Assembly (NCBI GenBank): GCA_040220895.1
Contig: JAVJVY010000017.1
Location: 1 to 64,000 of the forward strand
DNA length: 64,000 bases
Source of the DNA: UBA11591 sp040220895
Lineage (GTDB): Bacteria > Bacteroidota > Bacteroidia > Flavobacteriales_E > Vicingaceae
Reading direction: 5' to 3'
Shown here: positions 9,199 through 18,023 of the stretch, in pieces
Numbering within the stretch: position 1 is the stretch's first letter
Layout of the letters: each line of letters opens with the position of its first letter
The notes under the pieces: generated by a model
The model's database searches: none
The model's input: only the letters and a program-made list of their open reading frames with translations
What the model was told of the DNA's origin: nothing
Program-made: the position numbers and the translations under genes

Positions 9199-9206
9199 TA
9201 ATTTCG
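9199..9206 (+). promoter_or_regulatory. -7-like element abutting the coaX start
   Basis: TAATTTCG at 9199-9206 fits TAnnTTTG with one mismatch and lies only 4 bases before the GTG start of coaX. Transcription would begin at or next to the start codon, implying a leaderless or near-leaderless mRNA. The -33 box is weak. Confidence 0.35.
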
Positions 9207-9210
9207 CAAT

Positions 9211-9942
9211 GTGCAATTATGTATAGACATAGGAAACAGCCGGCTTAAATACGGCTTGTTTGATGGAACGGAACTACTTCTGCACGGGGCTGATGAGCGC
9301 CAGGCGCCTTTTGTCATAAAAGAGTTATTTGAAGATCATCCCCAAATCGGTTCGGTGATCATTTCATCCGTCAGTGACGAGGTAGATGCTGAACTGGTTC
9401 CCATTCCGGAAACCATCCACCATGTTATTTTAGACTGGGAAACCCCCGTGCCCATAAAAAGCCTTTATTCCAGCCCCGAAACACTGGGACACGACAGAAT
9501 AGCCCTGGCTGTTGCTGGTAGTGAAAAATTCCCGAATTGTAATACCCTGATTATTGACATAGGTACATGCATGACCATGGACCTGGTTGATTCAAGTGGA
9601 ACATATCATGGAGGAGCGATTTCACCTGGAATGGAGCTGAGATTTCGTTCCATGCACGAAGGCACCTCAAGGCTACCACTGGTTGATTTTGCATCAAAGA
9701 AACTACCAGACCAAATCGGTAAAACCACCAGGGAGTGTATGGAAAGCGGTGTGATTCTTGGCATGGCTCATGAAATCAGAGGCACAATAAAGGAATTGAA
9801 TAAGGAGTTTGAAGATCTAAAGGTGCTACTCACAGGAGGGCAACATCATTTATTTGAGGTCCCCTTAAAAAATAGCATCTTTGCAGACCCAAATTTGGTT
9901 CTACGTGGCCTCAATCATATCCTTCTTTACAATCTTCCGTAA
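9211..9942 (+). CDS. coaX: type III pantothenate kinase
   Basis: CoaX phosphorylates pantothenate with ATP, the first step of coenzyme A synthesis, in the cytoplasm. The 243-residue length is normal. The N-terminal phosphate loop CIDIGNSRLKYGLFDG and the second ASKHA signature IIDIGTCMTMDLVD are present. So are the substrate-binding GGAISPGMELRFRSMHEGTSR region and the C-terminal LLTGGQ. The start is a GTG; the overlapping ATG two bases earlier is out of frame and soon stops. It opens a run of plus-strand envelope genes reaching to 16725, a gene order common in Flavobacteriia. The coupling to envelope genes is positional, and no functional link is evident. Confidence 0.93.
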   Translation: MQLCIDIGNSRLKYGLFDGTELLLHGADERQAPFVIKELFEDHPQIGSVIISSVSDEVDAELVPIPETIHHVILDWETPVPIKSLYSSPETLGHDRIALAVAGSEKFPNCNTLIIDIGTCMTMDLVDSSGTYHGGAISPGMELRFRSMHEGTSRLPLVDFASKKLPDQIGKTTRECMESGVILGMAHEIRGTIKELNKEFEDLKVLLTGGQHHLFEVPLKNSIFADPNLVLRGLNHILLYNLP

Positions 9943-11194
9943 GTCCTACTTTTTTACCGCCTTACTGGTATTGGTGACGCTGTCGGCATCTGCACAGACC
10001 ACTACCATTTCACCGTACTCCAGGATATCCATTGGAGATGCAGACGGAGCGGTTTTCAATAGAAACTTTGCCATGGGAAGATTAGCATATGGTTTGTCTG
10101 GTAGCACAAACCTAAACCCGTACAATCCGGCTACGTACTCTCAATTGATTTGGACGAATTTTGAAGTAGGCGTCATGTCCAAGAATTACTGGCTGGAGGC
10201 ACAAGATCAGCGGCAGTCTGCAAACAAGACCCATTTCAATCATTTAGCCTTGGGATTTCCCGTAACTCCTTGGTGGGGTGTTTCTTTTGGAATGATGCCC
10301 GTTAGTCAGGTTGGGTATGACTTTACGATTACCTCATCACTAAAATCTGACTCATCGAATGTGCCTTTTGACAACAATTATTTTGGGTCTGGTGGTTTGA
10401 ATAAGGTTTATCTCGGTAATGGGTTCAATCTTAAGAAAAAATACTATTTCGGGTTCAATTTTGCGTACTATTTCGGTGACATGCAATACGAAGAAGTGAT
10501 TGATTTTGACGGTTTCGAAGACCACCTTAGCACCGGGTCGTTGCAGCGTATTGAGGCAGGCGATATTTACCTGGACTTTGGATTCCAGTACAAATTTTCG
10601 GTGAACAAGAAATGGAAAGGAAATCTTGGTCTTGTATTCACTCCTATACAGGGAATAAGTGCCAAAGAAAGTCTGTTTAATTTCACTTATAGCCGCGTTT
10701 CTGGTCGTTCCAGAATAATTGATACCGTTTCTTTCAAGGACAATGCTTCTTTTTCGATAGTTTTGCCCCCGAAATATGGAATTGGCCTGATTTTGAATAA
10801 TAGTGATCGGCTGATCTTGGGACTTGATTTGGACTATGTGGCATGGTCGCTATCTAATTACAATACCCTGAATGGCTTGAATGACGTATTGACCATTCGA
10901 ACAGGAGCGGAATTCACAGACAAGGACAACCGCTTTAAGCTCAGAATGGGTGTGCGATATGGAAAAATGCCTATTGTCATTGATGGCACCAAAATGGATG
11001 AGATGGCCATTAGTTCAGGGGTCGTTATCCCGTTCAGATCGAAAGATAAATTGACGATAACAGAAATGAACATTGGGGCAGAAATAGGTCAACGAGGAAA
11101 GAATACCACAGGATTGTTATTGGAACGCTTTATAAACGTTCATGTGGGGATGACATTAAATAATAAATGGTTTATAAAACGCAAATACGATTAA
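9881..11194 (+). CDS. outer-membrane beta-barrel protein (FadL/OmpP1-like), unknown role
   Basis: About 420 residues after signal cleavage. A hydrophobic signal ends in LVTLSASAQ, followed by TTTISPYSRISIGD, an N-terminal style seen in many uncharacterised Bacteroidota outer-membrane proteins. The body alternates aromatic beta strands and turns (KKKYYFGFNFAYYFGDMQYEE, NLGLVFTPIQGI, FKLRMGVRYG) as in a barrel, and the far end (LNNKWFIKRKYD) is basic. The start is uncertain: the only usable codon is a TTG at 9881, overlapping coaX by 62 bases. No ATG or GTG lies near the signal peptide, so a rare start closer to the signal is possible. The position in this cluster suggests a role in outer-membrane biogenesis or transport. 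Confidence 0.75.
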   Translation: MQTQIWFYVASIISFFTIFRKSYFFTALLVLVTLSASAQTTTISPYSRISIGDADGAVFNRNFAMGRLAYGLSGSTNLNPYNPATYSQLIWTNFEVGVMSKNYWLEAQDQRQSANKTHFNHLALGFPVTPWWGVSFGMMPVSQVGYDFTITSSLKSDSSNVPFDNNYFGSGGLNKVYLGNGFNLKKKYYFGFNFAYYFGDMQYEEVIDFDGFEDHLSTGSLQRIEAGDIYLDFGFQYKFSVNKKWKGNLGLVFTPIQGISAKESLFNFTYSRVSGRSRIIDTVSFKDNASFSIVLPPKYGIGLILNNSDRLILGLDLDYVAWSLSNYNTLNGLNDVLTIRTGAEFTDKDNRFKLRMGVRYGKMPIVIDGTKMDEMAISSGVVIPFRSKDKLTITEMNIGAEIGQRGKNTTGLLLERFINVHVGMTLNNKWFIKRKYD

Positions 11195-11204
11195 TACCGA
11201 CATT

Positions 11205-12554
11205 ATGAAAAACCAGATCATTGGATTCACTTTAACGGGAATTTTATTTTTCATTGGACTAATGCCCGCAATGGCACAGGGGAAATACGGTGCCACGGCA
11301 GAAGACAGCATCAAGTGTATCGAAAACCTTTCGGTATACAAAGATTTTCTTCGGGAAAACAAGTACGAAAAGGCCTTTTCCTTTGTCCGCAAGGTTTATC
11401 AAATATGCCCTCAGTCCAGCCTTAAACTCTATGTGGATGCTGAAAAGATTATCGGAAACATGATCAAGGAGAGCAAAGGTGATAAAGAGAGAAAGAATGG
11501 TTTAATCGACACGCTTTACTTATTGTACGATGCACGAATTCAACATTTCGGAAAAGAAGGTTACGTGCTTGGAAAGAAAGGTGCCGCCATGCTCAAGTAC
11601 GGACGTCCAAGTTACCAAGAAGCGTATAATACTTTGAAAAAATCGATCACCCTTGAGGGGAATGCCTCGGAAGCTTATGTCATCGATTTTTATTTCCGAG
11701 CTGCACTTAAATTAAATGAAGAAACAGCCCAGACAGCAGACTTCTGGGTGGACATGTTCAATGAATGTTCAAGCATCATTGATTACAACATTGCCACATC
11801 AACCAAGCCTCGCGACATAGAATCTTACACCACGGCAAAGGAAAACGTCCTTAAAATGGTGGAACCCTACATATCATGTGAAGTCTTGACCAAGTTTTAC
11901 GAAAGCAAATACGAGGGAAACAAGGACAATCAAAAATGGTTAGCCTCGGCAGCAGAGACCATGGATAGTAAAGATTGTGCAGGTTCACCTATCTTTTTTA
12001 AAGTTGCCAGCCGCCTTCACGCCATGAATCCATCGACCGGATCAGCTCGCAACATGGGCATCATGTCAATGAAAAAATCACAGTACGGAGAAGCCGTTGG
12101 TTACTTTGTTGAAGCTATTGACTTGGCAGATGACATGACAGACGATGAAAACCTGAGCAAGACCCTGGCTGACTTGGAACTCTGGCTATCAAAAGCACAT
12201 TTTGGTCAAAAAAATTATCCCGCCGCACGGACCCATGCCCAAAAAGCTGCCGGCTATCGTGAAGGCTGGGGCGAACCCTACATGCTGATCGGCGACTTGT
12301 ACGCTTCCAGTATTTCACAATGCAGTGAAGGAAAGGACGGCGCACTTAAATCACCCTATTGGGTTGCCGTAGACATGTACGCTAAGGCCAAATCGGTTGA
12401 TGCCGAATACGCCGTTGAAGCCGCTCAAAAAATTGCGAAGTATTCCCAGTATTTTCCTTCTACCCAGGATGCTTTCTTTCACGGAGTTACCGATGGATCA
12501 GAGTACACCGTTGGTTGCTGGATCAACGTGAACACCAAGGCTAGGCTCAAATAA
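11205..12554 (+). CDS. periplasmic TPR-repeat protein
   Basis: A 449-residue exported protein with signal peptide MKNQIIGFTLTGILFFIGLMPAMAQ. The rest is helical, with tetratricopeptide-like pairs (YEKAFSFVRKVYQICP near residue 55, YGEAVGYFVEAIDLADD near 300, FGQKNYPAARTHAQKAAGYREGWGEPYMLIGDLYASS near 340-380). TPR proteins scaffold other proteins, and no catalytic residue is apparent. It lies 10 bases after the barrel gene and 5 bases before lptC. A conserved neighbour of LptC in this phylum, it may take part in envelope assembly, but that is inference. Confidence 0.78.
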   Translation: MKNQIIGFTLTGILFFIGLMPAMAQGKYGATAEDSIKCIENLSVYKDFLRENKYEKAFSFVRKVYQICPQSSLKLYVDAEKIIGNMIKESKGDKERKNGLIDTLYLLYDARIQHFGKEGYVLGKKGAAMLKYGRPSYQEAYNTLKKSITLEGNASEAYVIDFYFRAALKLNEETAQTADFWVDMFNECSSIIDYNIATSTKPRDIESYTTAKENVLKMVEPYISCEVLTKFYESKYEGNKDNQKWLASAAETMDSKDCAGSPIFFKVASRLHAMNPSTGSARNMGIMSMKKSQYGEAVGYFVEAIDLADDMTDDENLSKTLADLELWLSKAHFGQKNYPAARTHAQKAAGYREGWGEPYMLIGDLYASSISQCSEGKDGALKSPYWVAVDMYAKAKSVDAEYAVEAAQKIAKYSQYFPSTQDAFFHGVTDGSEYTVGCWINVNTKARLK

Positions 12555-12559
12555 ACTAC

Positions 12560-13114
12560 TTGAAGAAGGTCCATTTTCGGTTATTTTATTCAGGGCCCTT
12601 GTGCCTTATGATTTTCTTATTTTCATGTGTGAATGAAGAGGCGGAAGTCGAAAAAATGGCCAATGAAGAGGTCATTCCGGTGGAATCCAGTTATGATTCA
12701 GAAATCTTTTACACCGAAAATGCCCGATTAAAGGTCAAAGCTTTTGCACCTGAAATGCACCGATACATCGACAAGGTGATGTACAATGAAATGCCAAGGG
12801 GCGTGGAAGTTATATTCTATGACAGCATTGATCAGGAAAGTTCACGTCTGACTGCGAATTATGCCATTGATCGCATTTCTGCAAACATTATGGAGGCTAA
12901 AAATGATGTAGTTATTGTAAATTCGGAGGGTGAAACCCTTAATACCGAACATTTGATCTGGGATCGAAATACGCAGCGTATCTACTCAGAAGTGTTTGTG
13001 AAGATAACCACCGATGACGAGATCATTATGGGAGAGGGCTTTGAATCAAATGAGTCGTTCACCAAGTACAAAATATTAAAACCAAAAGGTATCATCACTA
13101 AAGAAGATGAATAA
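12560..13114 (+). CDS. lptC: LPS export periplasmic protein LptC
   Basis: A 184-residue lipoprotein: a basic start, a hydrophobic stretch and the lipobox LFSC, with the cysteine near residue 23. The mature part (YTENARLKVKAFAPEM, PRGVEVIFYDSIDQESSRLTANYAI, NSEGETLNTEHLIWDRN, FKITTDDEIIMGEGFESN-like strands) follows the LptC/LptA beta-jellyroll pattern. LptC receives lipopolysaccharide from the LptBFG transporter and passes it to the periplasmic bridge. The Proteobacterial protein has a membrane anchor, whereas Bacteroidota versions are commonly lipoproteins. Translation starts at a TTG five bases after the previous stop, and the end overlaps the next gene by 8 bases. Confidence 0.82.
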   Translation: MKKVHFRLFYSGPLCLMIFLFSCVNEEAEVEKMANEEVIPVESSYDSEIFYTENARLKVKAFAPEMHRYIDKVMYNEMPRGVEVIFYDSIDQESSRLTANYAIDRISANIMEAKNDVVIVNSEGETLNTEHLIWDRNTQRIYSEVFVKITTDDEIIMGEGFESNESFTKYKILKPKGIITKEDE

Positions 13115-13319
13115 GATCATTGTGTTTCTGGAAAGAATGTGGCTCACCGTAGCAATTGTATCGGTGGGTATTGCGGCATATCGTGGTTTTACCGGTGCCA
13201 TCGAAGACGCCTATTACTTTTTATTCTTCTCCGTTCTGGCATCCATGCTTTTTTTGTTAAGAAGAAGAACAAGAAAGCGCATGGAGAAATCAGACAACCA
13301 TAATTCAACAGTCGAATAA
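13107..13319 (+). CDS. small inner-membrane protein
   Basis: A 70-residue protein with two hydrophobic segments (about residues 10-26, WLTVAIVSVGIAAYRGF, and 35-50, YYFLFFSVLASMLFLL) and a very basic tail RRRTRKRMEK. It overlaps lptC by 8 bases and shares one base with the next gene, so translation is probably coupled. Short proteins like this are found at the same position in related genomes as far as I recall, but I know of no function. Confidence 0.72.
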   Translation: MNKIIVFLERMWLTVAIVSVGIAAYRGFTGAIEDAYYFLFFSVLASMLFLLRRRTRKRMEKSDNHNSTVE

Positions 13320-14581
13320 TGGAAACAATTATTGTCGGCATATTGATTTCTTTACTGCTTTCTGCTTTTTTCTCGGGCATGGAAATAGCCATTGTCAGTT
13401 TTTCACGCCTAGAACTTGAATTGGATGTTAAGAAGGGTGTTTTTCTGTCGGCCTATCTTTCGGAACTCTTCAAGAAATCGTGGAAACTTATAGGCGCTAT
13501 GCTTGTAGGGAACAATATGGCTGTTGTCATGTATGGAATCTACATGACAGACTGGCTTGACCCCATTATTCTTCCATTTGTTCAAAATGAATTAATCGTT
13601 TTACTGATTGAAACCATCTTTTCGACCATTATCGTTCTCTTTGTAGCCGAATTCATACCCAAAGCCATCTTTAGTTTGAATCCGAATCTGGCACTAAACT
13701 TTTTCAAGATCCCTTTAATTTTGACCTATTATGTGCTTTACCTTCCCACATTGCTGATCATCGGTTTTTCCAGAAAGCTCATAGAATGGATCATGAAAGA
13801 AACGATAGACGAAGAATCAATTGACTTTGGTATTGTAGACCTGAACCACTACCTGGCAGACCTTTCTAAAACAGAAAGTCGCATTGAAGAAGTTGACAAC
13901 GAATTCTTGTTTTTAAAAAATGCACTCGAATTTTCATCAACCAAGGCCAGGGAATGCATGATTCCACGAAATGAAATAGAAGGGCTCGAGATAGGAGACG
14001 CAAGTGACGAGCTGCTCAAGAAATTCGTGGATACGGGACTTTCAAAGATCCTGGTTTACAGAGACAACATTGACCACATTATTGGGTACATACATTCCTC
14101 GACCATGTTTGAGCCTTCCGATCAATTGATCGAACATTTGTCGCCGGTGGTCATTGTTCCTGAGTCCATGACAGCAAATAATATTTTACGAAAGTTCATT
14201 ACCTCAAGAAAAAACGTTGCCGTTGTAGTAGATGAATTCGGAGGAACATCCGGAATGCTGACTCGGGAGGACCTGTTGGAAGAGATTTTTGGAGAAATTG
14301 ACGATGAATACGACACTGAAGAACTCATCGAAAAGAAACTGGGACCGGATAAATATGAATTTAGTGCTCGATTCGAGATAGATCACATTAATCAGACATT
14401 TGATCTTGACATTCCGGAATCAGATGATTATGAGACACTTGCGGGATTTATTCTTCATCATACGCAGAGCATACCAAAGGTAGGAGAGGTCGTAGTGATT
14501 GAGAATTTCGAGATCAGTATATTAAAAGTGGCGGAAAGCAGGATTGAACTGGTTATATTAAGGAAAACAGAGGCGGAATAA
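13319..14581 (+). CDS. CNNM/CorC-HlyC-type membrane protein with CBS pair
   Basis: A 420-residue hemolysin-family protein. An N-terminal DUF21/CNNM domain with four membrane segments (residues ~1-170) includes the conserved GMEIAIVSF and AEFIPKAIF. A CBS pair follows (~200-325: ARECMIPRNEI, VVVDEFGGTSGMLTREDLLEEIFGEIDDE), then a C-terminal CorC_HlyC transporter-associated domain (~340-418). The family is linked to magnesium and cobalt export or sensing; the hemolysin name is historical. A second member, GldE, is encoded at 55260-56591. This copy lies in the lptC operon, sharing one base with the preceding small gene, so it is a separate paralogue rather than GldE. Confidence 0.86.
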   Translation: METIIVGILISLLLSAFFSGMEIAIVSFSRLELELDVKKGVFLSAYLSELFKKSWKLIGAMLVGNNMAVVMYGIYMTDWLDPIILPFVQNELIVLLIETIFSTIIVLFVAEFIPKAIFSLNPNLALNFFKIPLILTYYVLYLPTLLIIGFSRKLIEWIMKETIDEESIDFGIVDLNHYLADLSKTESRIEEVDNEFLFLKNALEFSSTKARECMIPRNEIEGLEIGDASDELLKKFVDTGLSKILVYRDNIDHIIGYIHSSTMFEPSDQLIEHLSPVVIVPESMTANNILRKFITSRKNVAVVVDEFGGTSGMLTREDLLEEIFGEIDDEYDTEELIEKKLGPDKYEFSARFEIDHINQTFDLDIPESDDYETLAGFILHHTQSIPKVGEVVVIENFEISILKVAESRIELVILRKTEAE

Positions 14582-14640
14582 GTCTTTCATTATTTGCGAT
14601 ACAATCGTATATTCGCAACCCAATTTTTTAAGGAAATTTT

Positions 14641-16725
14641 ATGGCAGTAATCGGCAAAATCAGGGAAAAATCAACCCTTTTGCTCATCGTGGTTGGTGGA
14701 GCATTAATGGCCTTCATCCTTACCGACTTATTTTCTTCGCGTTCTAGCGTCTTTGGAGGAGACCTCCAGAACATTGGCTCAATCAATGGAAAAGACATTC
14801 GCGCAACGGAATTTAACGACCGATACCAGCAAATACTGGAACGCTACAAAGTAGAAAACAGGGGACAGGACATACCGGAATTTGTGCATGGTCAGATCAG
14901 GGATGAAGTATGGAAGCAATACCTTGAAGAGAACATCCTCGATACAGAACTTGATGAATTAGGCGTGGTCATCAGCACAGAAGAATTGGCCGATATCACT
15001 TATGGTGACAATCCACATCCTTTTGTCAGGAACGCCTTCACTAATAAAGAAACGGGCCAGTTTGACAAGAATAACGTCATAGCTTTCCTTAAAAATATTG
15101 AACGTGATGAAACCGGTGATTCTAAACGTCAGTGGTTAGCCTTAGAGGCAGAAATGAAAAAATTAAGTAGACATGACAAGTATTACTCACTGATAAAGCA
15201 AGGACTTTACGTCACTAACTTCGAGGCAAGGGAATACCACAAAAGTCAAAACAAGCGAGTGAGTATTTCTTATATGGTTAAGCGTTATGCCGATGTTGTA
15301 GATTCAAGTGTGACTGTTACCAAGAGCGATGTGAAAGACTTTTACGACGAGAATCCCGGCAGGTTCGTGGAAACCAAGTCGCGAAACATTGAGTATGCAA
15401 TTTTTCGTGTTATTCCATCCAGTGCCGATAGCGCTGCAGTTAAAAAGTGGGTAGACAATACGTATACTCAGTTCATAAAGACAGAAGACGACTCGACATT
15501 TGTCAACGCAAATTCTGACAAAGAGTTTGACTTCCGTTTTTATAGCAGGAATGATGAACCTAATTTCGACACGTCCTTGTTCCAGACAGGTGAATTGAAC
15601 TATACGGTCGAACCCTACATTGAAGGTCGAAAATGGAAAATGCTGAAGATAACCAAGATTAAATTTGCTCCCGATTCTGTTCAGGCACGTCACATCCTGA
15701 TACCCGTTGAGAAAGATGATAAAGAAGTGACATTAGAACGGGTGGATTCCATAAAAACGGCCCTTGCCAGTGGAGCAGACTTTGCGGCATTGGCCAATAA
15801 GTACTCCGCAGATCCGGGATCAAAGGAAAAGGGCGGCGACCTAGGATGGTTCAAAGAAGGATTTATGATTCCGGTTATAAATGATAGTTGCTTCAAGGCA
15901 GATGTCAATCGATTAATGGAAGTGGAATCTAGCTTTGGGATACATCTGATGGAAGTAACCGCCAAGAGTCCAGTGGTCAAGAAGCTTCAGGTGGCTCAGA
16001 TCGAACGATCCATCGACGCTAGCCGTGAAACCATGGATGGGCAATTCACCGCTTCAAATGACATGTCTGTCAGGGCAGTGACATCAGAGGATATGGCATC
16101 TTTGGCGGGTGAATACCAGGCAGAATTTAATAGTTCGGATGTTAAAGAGGTGGATTTTATGATACCAGAAGTGGAATCATCAAGGGGCTTGATTCGCTGG
16201 GCATTTGAAGCTGAATTAGGAGAGGTGTCTGAAGCCATGCAGTTCGGTGATGCCTTTGTGGTTTGCCGCCTGAAAGAGATACACGAAGATGGTCTGGCCC
16301 CTTTGGACAGGGTATATGGTGAGGCAGAAATTGGTGCTATTAAAAAGAAAAAAGCGCAAAAGTTCAAAGAAGAAATGGCGGGCATTACCGATATCAAGGC
16401 TGGCGCAGCCAAATTGAATTTGATGGTGGAAACTGCCAATAACATCATTTTTGATGGCTACAGTGTTCCTGGTATGGGCAGAGAACCCCAAGTGATGGGT
16501 AAGATCTTCACAATGAGTTCAGGAGACCTCAGTGTGCCCATTGAAGGTGAGGGGGGAGTCTATATTATAAGTATCGACAAAATAGACGACGTGAATGAAG
16601 ACGTGAATGTAGAAGTTGAAAAGAATCAGCTTGCGCAGTCAAGAACTTCAAGGGTAGACTATGAAGTTTTCGAATCACTTAAAAAGTCATCCGACATCGA
16701 AGACAGACGCTTCAGGTTCTATTAA
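14641..16725 (+). CDS. PpiD/SurA-like peptidylprolyl isomerase foldase
   Basis: A 694-residue periplasmic chaperone anchored by one N-terminal membrane helix (LLLIVVGGALMAFILTDLF, residues ~13-31). A SurA_N-like helical domain follows (~40-200). A parvulin-type PPIase domain covers about 345-440: VQARHILIPVEK, DFAALANKYSADPGSKEKGGDLGWFKEG, FGIHLMEV. A long C-terminal part resembles a second rotamase-like region. PpiD proteins help outer-membrane and secreted proteins fold as they leave the Sec channel. It is the last gene of the envelope run and converges with rodA, the two stop codons overlapping by 4 bases. No terminator fits between them, so the two transcripts probably read into each other. 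Confidence 0.88.
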   Translation: MAVIGKIREKSTLLLIVVGGALMAFILTDLFSSRSSVFGGDLQNIGSINGKDIRATEFNDRYQQILERYKVENRGQDIPEFVHGQIRDEVWKQYLEENILDTELDELGVVISTEELADITYGDNPHPFVRNAFTNKETGQFDKNNVIAFLKNIERDETGDSKRQWLALEAEMKKLSRHDKYYSLIKQGLYVTNFEAREYHKSQNKRVSISYMVKRYADVVDSSVTVTKSDVKDFYDENPGRFVETKSRNIEYAIFRVIPSSADSAAVKKWVDNTYTQFIKTEDDSTFVNANSDKEFDFRFYSRNDEPNFDTSLFQTGELNYTVEPYIEGRKWKMLKITKIKFAPDSVQARHILIPVEKDDKEVTLERVDSIKTALASGADFAALANKYSADPGSKEKGGDLGWFKEGFMIPVINDSCFKADVNRLMEVESSFGIHLMEVTAKSPVVKKLQVAQIERSIDASRETMDGQFTASNDMSVRAVTSEDMASLAGEYQAEFNSSDVKEVDFMIPEVESSRGLIRWAFEAELGEVSEAMQFGDAFVVCRLKEIHEDGLAPLDRVYGEAEIGAIKKKKAQKFKEEMAGITDIKAGAAKLNLMVETANNIIFDGYSVPGMGREPQVMGKIFTMSSGDLSVPIEGEGGVYIISIDKIDDVNEDVNVEVEKNQLAQSRTSRVDYEVFESLKKSSDIEDRRFRFY

Positions 16726-18023
16726 AGAATATTCAGTCGGTCTGAATCCAACTTTACAAATATAAAGAGCAGAACCGTAAAGGACCAAAGCGAAGAGCCA
16801 CCATAACTTATAAAAGGAAGTGGTATTCCAATAACCGGGGCAAGTCCGATGGTCATGCCGATGTTAACCGCGAAATGGAAAAACAGGATGGAGGCCACGG
16901 CATAGCCGTAGATCCTGCTAAAAGGCGAGCGCTGTCTTTCAGCGAGCTGAATAAGCCGTAAAAATAAGAAGACGAATAGGGTAATAAGTACCAGGCTGCC
17001 AAGAAACCCCCACTCTTCCCCAATAGTGCAAAAGATGAAATCGGTGCTCTGTTCCGGTACAAAATCATATTTGGTTTGTGTTCCTTGAAGATATCCCTTG
17101 CCTGCAAATCCTCCACTTCCAATGGCGATCATTGATTGATTGACGTTATATCCAGCACCTTTAGGATCGTCTTCTAAACCCAGCAGTACATCTATTCTTT
17201 TGGTTTGATGCGCTTGTAAGACATTGTCAAAGACATAATCTACACTTAGTATCACACATGATGCGAGTACAAAGACAATAACCACGAACTGCCATACGTA
17301 CTTGATTTTTCGAAAAACAATCGAAACGAAGATGCCCAGAATAGCGAGCATGGTTACCAATATCCAACCCCCGTCAAGGGAATATTCCCCCGAAAGCCCA
17401 ATGCTTGAATTTCGTATCAGTAGAGTGAAAATAAATAGCAGGGCAACACTAATGGCCAAAGTAAAATACTTTCCCGAAAGCCCTTCCCTATACATGACCA
17501 CAAGTAGTGATGCATAAACCAAAGTTGAACCCGTATCGGGCTGAAAAAGGATTAATACTGCTGGCAAGAATATAATTACGAAAGAAATAAAACGTGTCTT
17601 GCTGTTCTGGACTTTAACATTCAATCCACTGAGGTACTTTGCCAGAGCCAGGCCGGTGGCGAATTTGGCAAATTCAGATGGCTGGATTGCCACACTTCCA
17701 AAGGTAAACCATGACCGGGCTCCTTTAACTTCTGTACCAAAGATCAACACAGCCAGCAGAAGGGCCATCATGATGGCATACAAAACATAGCCAAATGAAC
17801 TGTAAAATCTAAAATCGACCAATAAAACGGCAATGGCAATCACAATAGCGGCCCCGATCCATAATAGTTGTTTTCCGTAGCGCTGAGAGATATCAAAAAT
17901 GCTTTGGTGTTCTTCGTTATAGACTGCCGCATAGATGTTGAGCCACCCTACAAAAACCAACAGCAAGTAAAGTGAGACCGTTACCCAGTCAATACGTTCG
18001 AAAATGCCCTGGTTATTTCTCAC
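16722..18023 (-). CDS. rodA: rod shape-determining protein RodA (SEDS glycosyltransferase)
   Basis: A 433-residue polytopic membrane protein of the SEDS family (FtsW/RodA/SpoVE) with about ten helices. RodA polymerises lipid II into glycan strands in the elongasome together with PBP2. Signatures seen: the GARSWFTFGSVAIQPSEFAK region, FQPDTGSTLVYASL, the FVPEQSTDFIFCTIGEEWGFLG loop and the C-terminal GLAPVIGIPLPFISYGGSSLW block. A larger loop and extra helices around residues 190-270 separate the two halves, as in other Bacteroidota RodA proteins. The start overlaps mrdA by 11 bases. The end overlaps the convergent foldase gene. Confidence 0.94.
   Translation of the reverse strand: MRNNQGIFERIDWVTVSLYLLLVFVGWLNIYAAVYNEEHQSIFDISQRYGKQLLWIGAAIVIAIAVLLVDFRFYSSFGYVLYAIMMALLLAVLIFGTEVKGARSWFTFGSVAIQPSEFAKFATGLALAKYLSGLNVKVQNSKTRFISFVIIFLPAVLILFQPDTGSTLVYASLLVVMYREGLSGKYFTLAISVALLFIFTLLIRNSSIGLSGEYSLDGGWILVTMLAILGIFVSIVFRKIKYVWQFVVIVFVLASCVILSVDYVFDNVLQAHQTKRIDVLLGLEDDPKGAGYNVNQSMIAIGSGGFAGKGYLQGTQTKYDFVPEQSTDFIFCTIGEEWGFLGSLVLITLFVFLFLRLIQLAERQRSPFSRIYGYAVASILFFHFAVNIGMTIGLAPVIGIPLPFISYGGSSLWSFTVLLFIFVKLDSDRLNIL

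Noticed and set aside
15996..16448. 150-codon minus-strand frame
   Set aside because: It is antisense to the PpiD-like foldase, with shadow composition and no motif.
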